Shown in pieces: positions 12,515-14,507 of a DNA stretch of 14,507 bases (position 1 is its first letter; each line of letters starts with the position of its first letter). The stretch comes from UBA2428 sp002343545 (GTDB taxonomy: Bacteria; Bdellovibrionota; UBA2428), in NCBI GenBank assembly GCA_937952285.1, contig CALFZE010000094.1, positions 1-14,507 of the forward strand, read 5' to 3'. The notes below the pieces were generated by a model. It searched no databases, was not told the DNA's origin, and worked only from the letters and a program-made list of their open reading frames with translations. The position numbers and the translations under genes are program-made.

Positions 12515-13606
12515 ATGCTGATTCAGGGACTTTACCTCTTCGTCGGTCTCGCCCTTCTCGTCTACGGAGCCCACCGGCTCGTTCTGGGGGCTTCGGCCCT
12601 GGCCTACCGCGCTGGCCTCACCCCGCTCGTGGTGGGCCTCACGATCGTCGCGTACGGCACGAGCGCGCCCGAGATGGCCGTCAGCGTGAAAGCCGCTTGG
12701 TCGGGCCAGGTCGATCTCGCGATGGGTAACATCGTCGGAAGCAACATCTTCAATGTGCTCTTTATCCTGGGCGTCTCGGCGCTCATCAGCCCGCTTATCG
12801 TGTCCCGTCAACTCATCCGTCTGGACGTTCCCATTATGATCGGGGTTTCGGCCCTGCTTTATTTTTTCTCGCTCGACGGCCATCTCGCCCTTTGGGAGTC
12901 TGCCGCTCTGCTCGGAGGCGCGATCGCCTACACCGTTTTCCTCATCCGAATGGCACGCCGCGAAGCCACGCCGGAATCCGCGGAGCAAAAGGCCGAGGCC
13001 AAAGAGGCCGCGGGAGCGAGCGGACTCGCCTCGGTCGCCTCGATCTTGGTCGGACTCGCGCTCCTCGTTTTTGGCAGCCGCTTGATGGTCGACGCCGCCG
13101 TGAGCATCGCGAGCGCGCTCGGCGTGAGTAGCGTCGTGATCGGCCTCACCATCGTCGCGGCGGGTACCTCGCTCCCCGAGGTCGCGACCTCGGTCATGGC
13201 CGCCATCAAGGGCGAACGCGATATCGCCGTGGGCAACGTCGTCGGCAGCAACATCTTCAACATCCTTGCGGTCGGTGGTGCCTCGGGGCTCGTCTCGCTT
13301 AAGGGCCTTCCCGTGCCCGAAGGCATCGTCCACTTCGACATGCCCGTCATGGTGGCAACCGCCGTGGCTTGCCTGCCCATCTTTTTCACGGGTCACCTTA
13401 TCGCGCGTTGGGAGGGCTTCGTGTTCTTGGCCTATTACGTGGCCTACACCGCGTACCTCGTCATGACCGCGACCCAGCACGCTTCGCTCGCCGTTTACCA
13501 GGATGCCATGTTGGGCTTCGTGATTCCGCTGACGATCGTAACCCTGATCGTGGTTCTGGTTCGGGCGGTCTCGAGCGCGCGGACCGAGAACTCGAACGCG
13601 ACCTAA
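12515..13606 (+). CDS. Calcium/sodium antiporter, YrbG type of the CaCA family
   Basis: This inner-membrane exchanger has 363 residues and about ten transmembrane segments. Two homologous halves carry the alpha repeats: GTSAPE (48-53) with GNIVGSNIFN (71-80), and GTSLPE (217-222) with GNVVGSNIFN (240-249). The two acidic residues in the GTS-x-P-E motifs and the Ser/Asn of GSN form the cation site. A charged, Ala/Glu/Lys-rich cytoplasmic loop (about 148-167) joins the halves. Length and motifs match YrbG-like proteins, which exchange Ca for Na or H; K-dependent relatives look similar. The start at 12515 has a purine-rich AAGAGA upstream but no strong Shine-Dalgarno and follows serB by 9 bases. 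The stop overlaps the convergent gene's stop by four bases. Confidence 0.93.
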   Translation: MLIQGLYLFVGLALLVYGAHRLVLGASALAYRAGLTPLVVGLTIVAYGTSAPEMAVSVKAAWSGQVDLAMGNIVGSNIFNVLFILGVSALISPLIVSRQLIRLDVPIMIGVSALLYFFSLDGHLALWESAALLGGAIAYTVFLIRMARREATPESAEQKAEAKEAAGASGLASVASILVGLALLVFGSRLMVDAAVSIASALGVSSVVIGLTIVAAGTSLPEVATSVMAAIKGERDIAVGNVVGSNIFNILAVGGASGLVSLKGLPVPEGIVHFDMPVMVATAVACLPIFFTGHLIARWEGFVFLAYYVAYTAYLVMTATQHASLAVYQDAMLGFVIPLTIVTLIVVLVRAVSSARTENSNAT

Positions 13607-14103
13607 GCGTCCCCGAGCTCTCGCGATAAAGCGGAGCTCCCCTTTGTTTTGCGGGGCAGTTTTTTGACCTTAGCGGCCCGAAAGCCGCCTCCCGTCCATT
13701 CAAAACTCGAGGCCACGCGCCCGTTTAGCTTGAGATTTAATCGGTCACCTTGGCACTCGATATTGTACTTGGTGATCCAATATTCAAAACCGGGGAGCTC
13801 GTACTGGGCCCAGCCCGAGACTTTCTCGTCTTTAAGAGTGACCAGAACGACCGCTTCCTCCGTGCCGGTGACCCGGATCGCGCGCGCTATCCAGTAAGTC
13901 GTCGGGGGGCCCTTCCCGACCGAAAGCGAGCAGGGCTCCAAGGAGAAACCCATTCGATCCTGTAGCGACTCTTGGTAAGACCGAACGGCCTCCTCGAACC
14001 CCGACTTCGAGAGCCCAAGCCCGAGGGTGGGCGGCGGCACGTCGCCTGCGTGGACCGCGAACGAAGAAACGAAAGTGAGAATCGAGAGGAATCCCTTAGT
14101 CAT
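13603..14103 (-). CDS. Secreted protein of unknown function (166 residues)
   Basis: I do not recognise this protein. The signal peptide MTKGFLSILTFVSSFAVHA is cleaved near residue 19, so the protein is periplasmic or surface exposed. Two cysteines (in LEPCSLS and NIECQGD) could form a disulfide. The middle is beta-rich (TYWIARAIRV, EAVVLVTLKDEKVSGWAQYEL, EYWITKYNIE, RLNLKLNGRVASSFEW), suggesting a small sandwich or barrel-like fold. The tail is basic (KVKKLPRKTKG). There is no ribosome binding site. A TATCCT box ends 6 bases before the ATG, matching the leaderless pattern of its neighbours. It converges on the serB-antiporter operon, sharing four bases at the stops (CTAA read both ways), so its 3' end also holds that operon's terminator. 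Confidence 0.75.
   Translation of the reverse strand: MTKGFLSILTFVSSFAVHAGDVPPPTLGLGLSKSGFEEAVRSYQESLQDRMGFSLEPCSLSVGKGPPTTYWIARAIRVTGTEEAVVLVTLKDEKVSGWAQYELPGFEYWITKYNIECQGDRLNLKLNGRVASSFEWTGGGFRAAKVKKLPRKTKGSSALSRELGDA
13615..13650 (+). terminator. Terminator of the serB-antiporter operon
   Basis: GAGCTC-T-CGC (13615-13624) pairs with GCG-GAGCTC (13631-13639) around a GATAAA loop with one bulge. CCC and TTTGTTTT follow (13643-13650). It starts 9 bases after the antiporter stop and lies inside the 3' end of the opposite gene. Confidence 0.65.
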
Positions 14104-14109
14104 GGCTAA

Positions 14110-14115
14110 AGGATA
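14110..14115 (-). promoter_or_regulatory. -10 box (TATCCT) for leaderless mRNA of the 166-residue gene
   Basis: TATCCT on the - strand matches TATAAT at four of six positions and ends exactly 6 bases before the ATG at 14103. The -35 position is weak. Confidence 0.4.
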
Positions 14116-14174
14116 AACTCAGTCCCATCTTATCCGAGCCGACCTAACGCGGACTTCACGCCAAACTGCCACTT

Positions 14175-14273
14175 CGTCAGACGCGCCGCAACTCAAACCC
14201 AAGCGTGCGCGCGCCCCGCTGCCAAACGCGTTCGAACGCTTGCCCGGAATGCTCCGTCAAACGTCAGACGCGC
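14175..14273. repeat. Direct repeats and palindrome upstream of the sigma-54 promoter
   Basis: CGTCAGACGCGC occurs at 14175-14186 and again at 14262-14273. A further CGTCA lies at 14255-14259, seven bases before the second copy. Between the long copies is a perfect 12-bp palindrome, GCGTTCGAACGC (14228-14239). All lie about 80-180 bases upstream of the -24 box, the usual distance for enhancer-binding proteins. The rest of the 286-base gap between genes (14104-14389) shows no open frame. Confidence 0.5.
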
Positions 14274-14354
14274 GCGCACCTTTCGAAATTGATTCGCACG
14301 CTTAGACTTCAAACTTAAGAGAGGAAAAGAGTCCGCGTCGGCGCCCGCACGAGG

Positions 14355-14371
14355 TTGGCACTACGCTTGCT
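14355..14371 (+). promoter_or_regulatory. Sigma-54 (RpoN) promoter, -24/-12 type
   Basis: TTGGCAC-N5-TTGCT matches the sigma-54 consensus at every core position, with the invariant GG (14357-14358) and GC (14369-14370) separated by exactly 10 bases. Transcription would start about 14382, only some 8 bases before the ATG at 14390. Such promoters need an ATP-driven activator bound upstream. Confidence 0.8.
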
Positions 14372-14389
14372 CTTAAACGTCTTAAGCAC

Positions 14390-14507
14390 ATGGATCGCAT
14401 CAAGGAATTTTGGAATAAAGTTCTCGATCAACGTGGGCAATTGCTTTCGCAAGGCACCGCGAAGTTCGAGAAGCTCCCCCCCTGGCCCGAGGTCATCGCG
14501 CGCCTTC
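14390..14507 (+). CDS. Start of an unknown gene, 3' end outside window
   Basis: Thirty-nine codons are visible and the frame is open to the window edge. The protein begins MDRIKEFWNKVLDQRGQLLS, continues with GTAKFEKLPPWPEVIARL, and has no signal peptide, so it is probably cytoplasmic. The N-terminus looks like an amphipathic helix followed by a proline-containing turn. I do not recognise the family from this fragment. The ATG lies 19 bases after the -12 box of the sigma-54 promoter and has no Shine-Dalgarno. Sigma-54 control suggests a role in motility, surface structures, nitrogen or stress response, but nothing in the fragment chooses among these. Confidence 0.6.
   Translation, partial: MDRIKEFWNKVLDQRGQLLSQGTAKFEKLPPWPEVIARL

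Noticed and set aside
12488..13480. 330-codon frame on - opposite the antiporter
   Set aside because: His/Asp/Arg-biased low-complexity composition typical of an antisense shadow of a membrane protein.

Overview
The window comes from a high-GC Gram-negative bacterium. It has proteins with Sec-type signal peptides and lipoboxes, an SH3-plus-beta-barrel outer-membrane-type protein, a canonical sigma-54 promoter and a bacterial initiator tRNA. The mix is reminiscent of Bdellovibrionota or another former 'delta-proteobacterial' lineage, but that is an impression and no marker here proves it.

The window has two halves. Bases 1 to about 6600 look like acquired DNA. First comes a metal-resistance operon on the + strand: a 5'-truncated P1B-2 Zn/Cd/Pb ATPase, a DUF6488-like secreted protein, a secreted heavy-metal-associated (HMA) domain protein, an unknown secreted protein and a small lipoprotein. 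Each small gene has a strong ribosome binding site or is translationally coupled. Next is a divergent module: an XRE-type HTH protein on +, two coupled unknown genes on -, and a palindromic operator candidate between them. Then follow an IS3-family insertion sequence with orfA and orfB joined by a -1 frameshift site, and the C-terminal remnant of a serine-recombinase-like gene. This half ends at the 3' side of an initiator tRNA-Met gene with its promoter, terminator and an extra hairpin. The layout fits an island or eroded integrative element next to tRNA-fMet, with its other end outside the window.

From about 6700 to the end the base composition is visibly richer in G and C and the genes look like chromosomal backbone: a secreted cysteine-rich 21-residue repeat protein, a 477-residue lipoprotein divergent from a 262-residue secreted protein (neither recognised), a YjbQ/UPF0047 protein, an SH3b plus beta-barrel envelope protein, serB with tandem ACT domains followed closely by a YrbG-type calcium/sodium antiporter, a secreted unknown protein, and the start of an unknown gene behind a textbook sigma-54 promoter.

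Several backbone genes lack a ribosome binding site and instead have a -10-like hexamer (TACAAT, TATCCT, CACATT) ending 6 or 7 bases before the ATG. This suggests leaderless transcripts and contrasts with the strong Shine-Dalgarno sequences on the island side. The strongest leads are this leaderless pattern, the sigma-54 promoter with its upstream repeats, the cysteine repeat protein, the metal operon's envelope accessory genes, and the island junction at tRNA-fMet.
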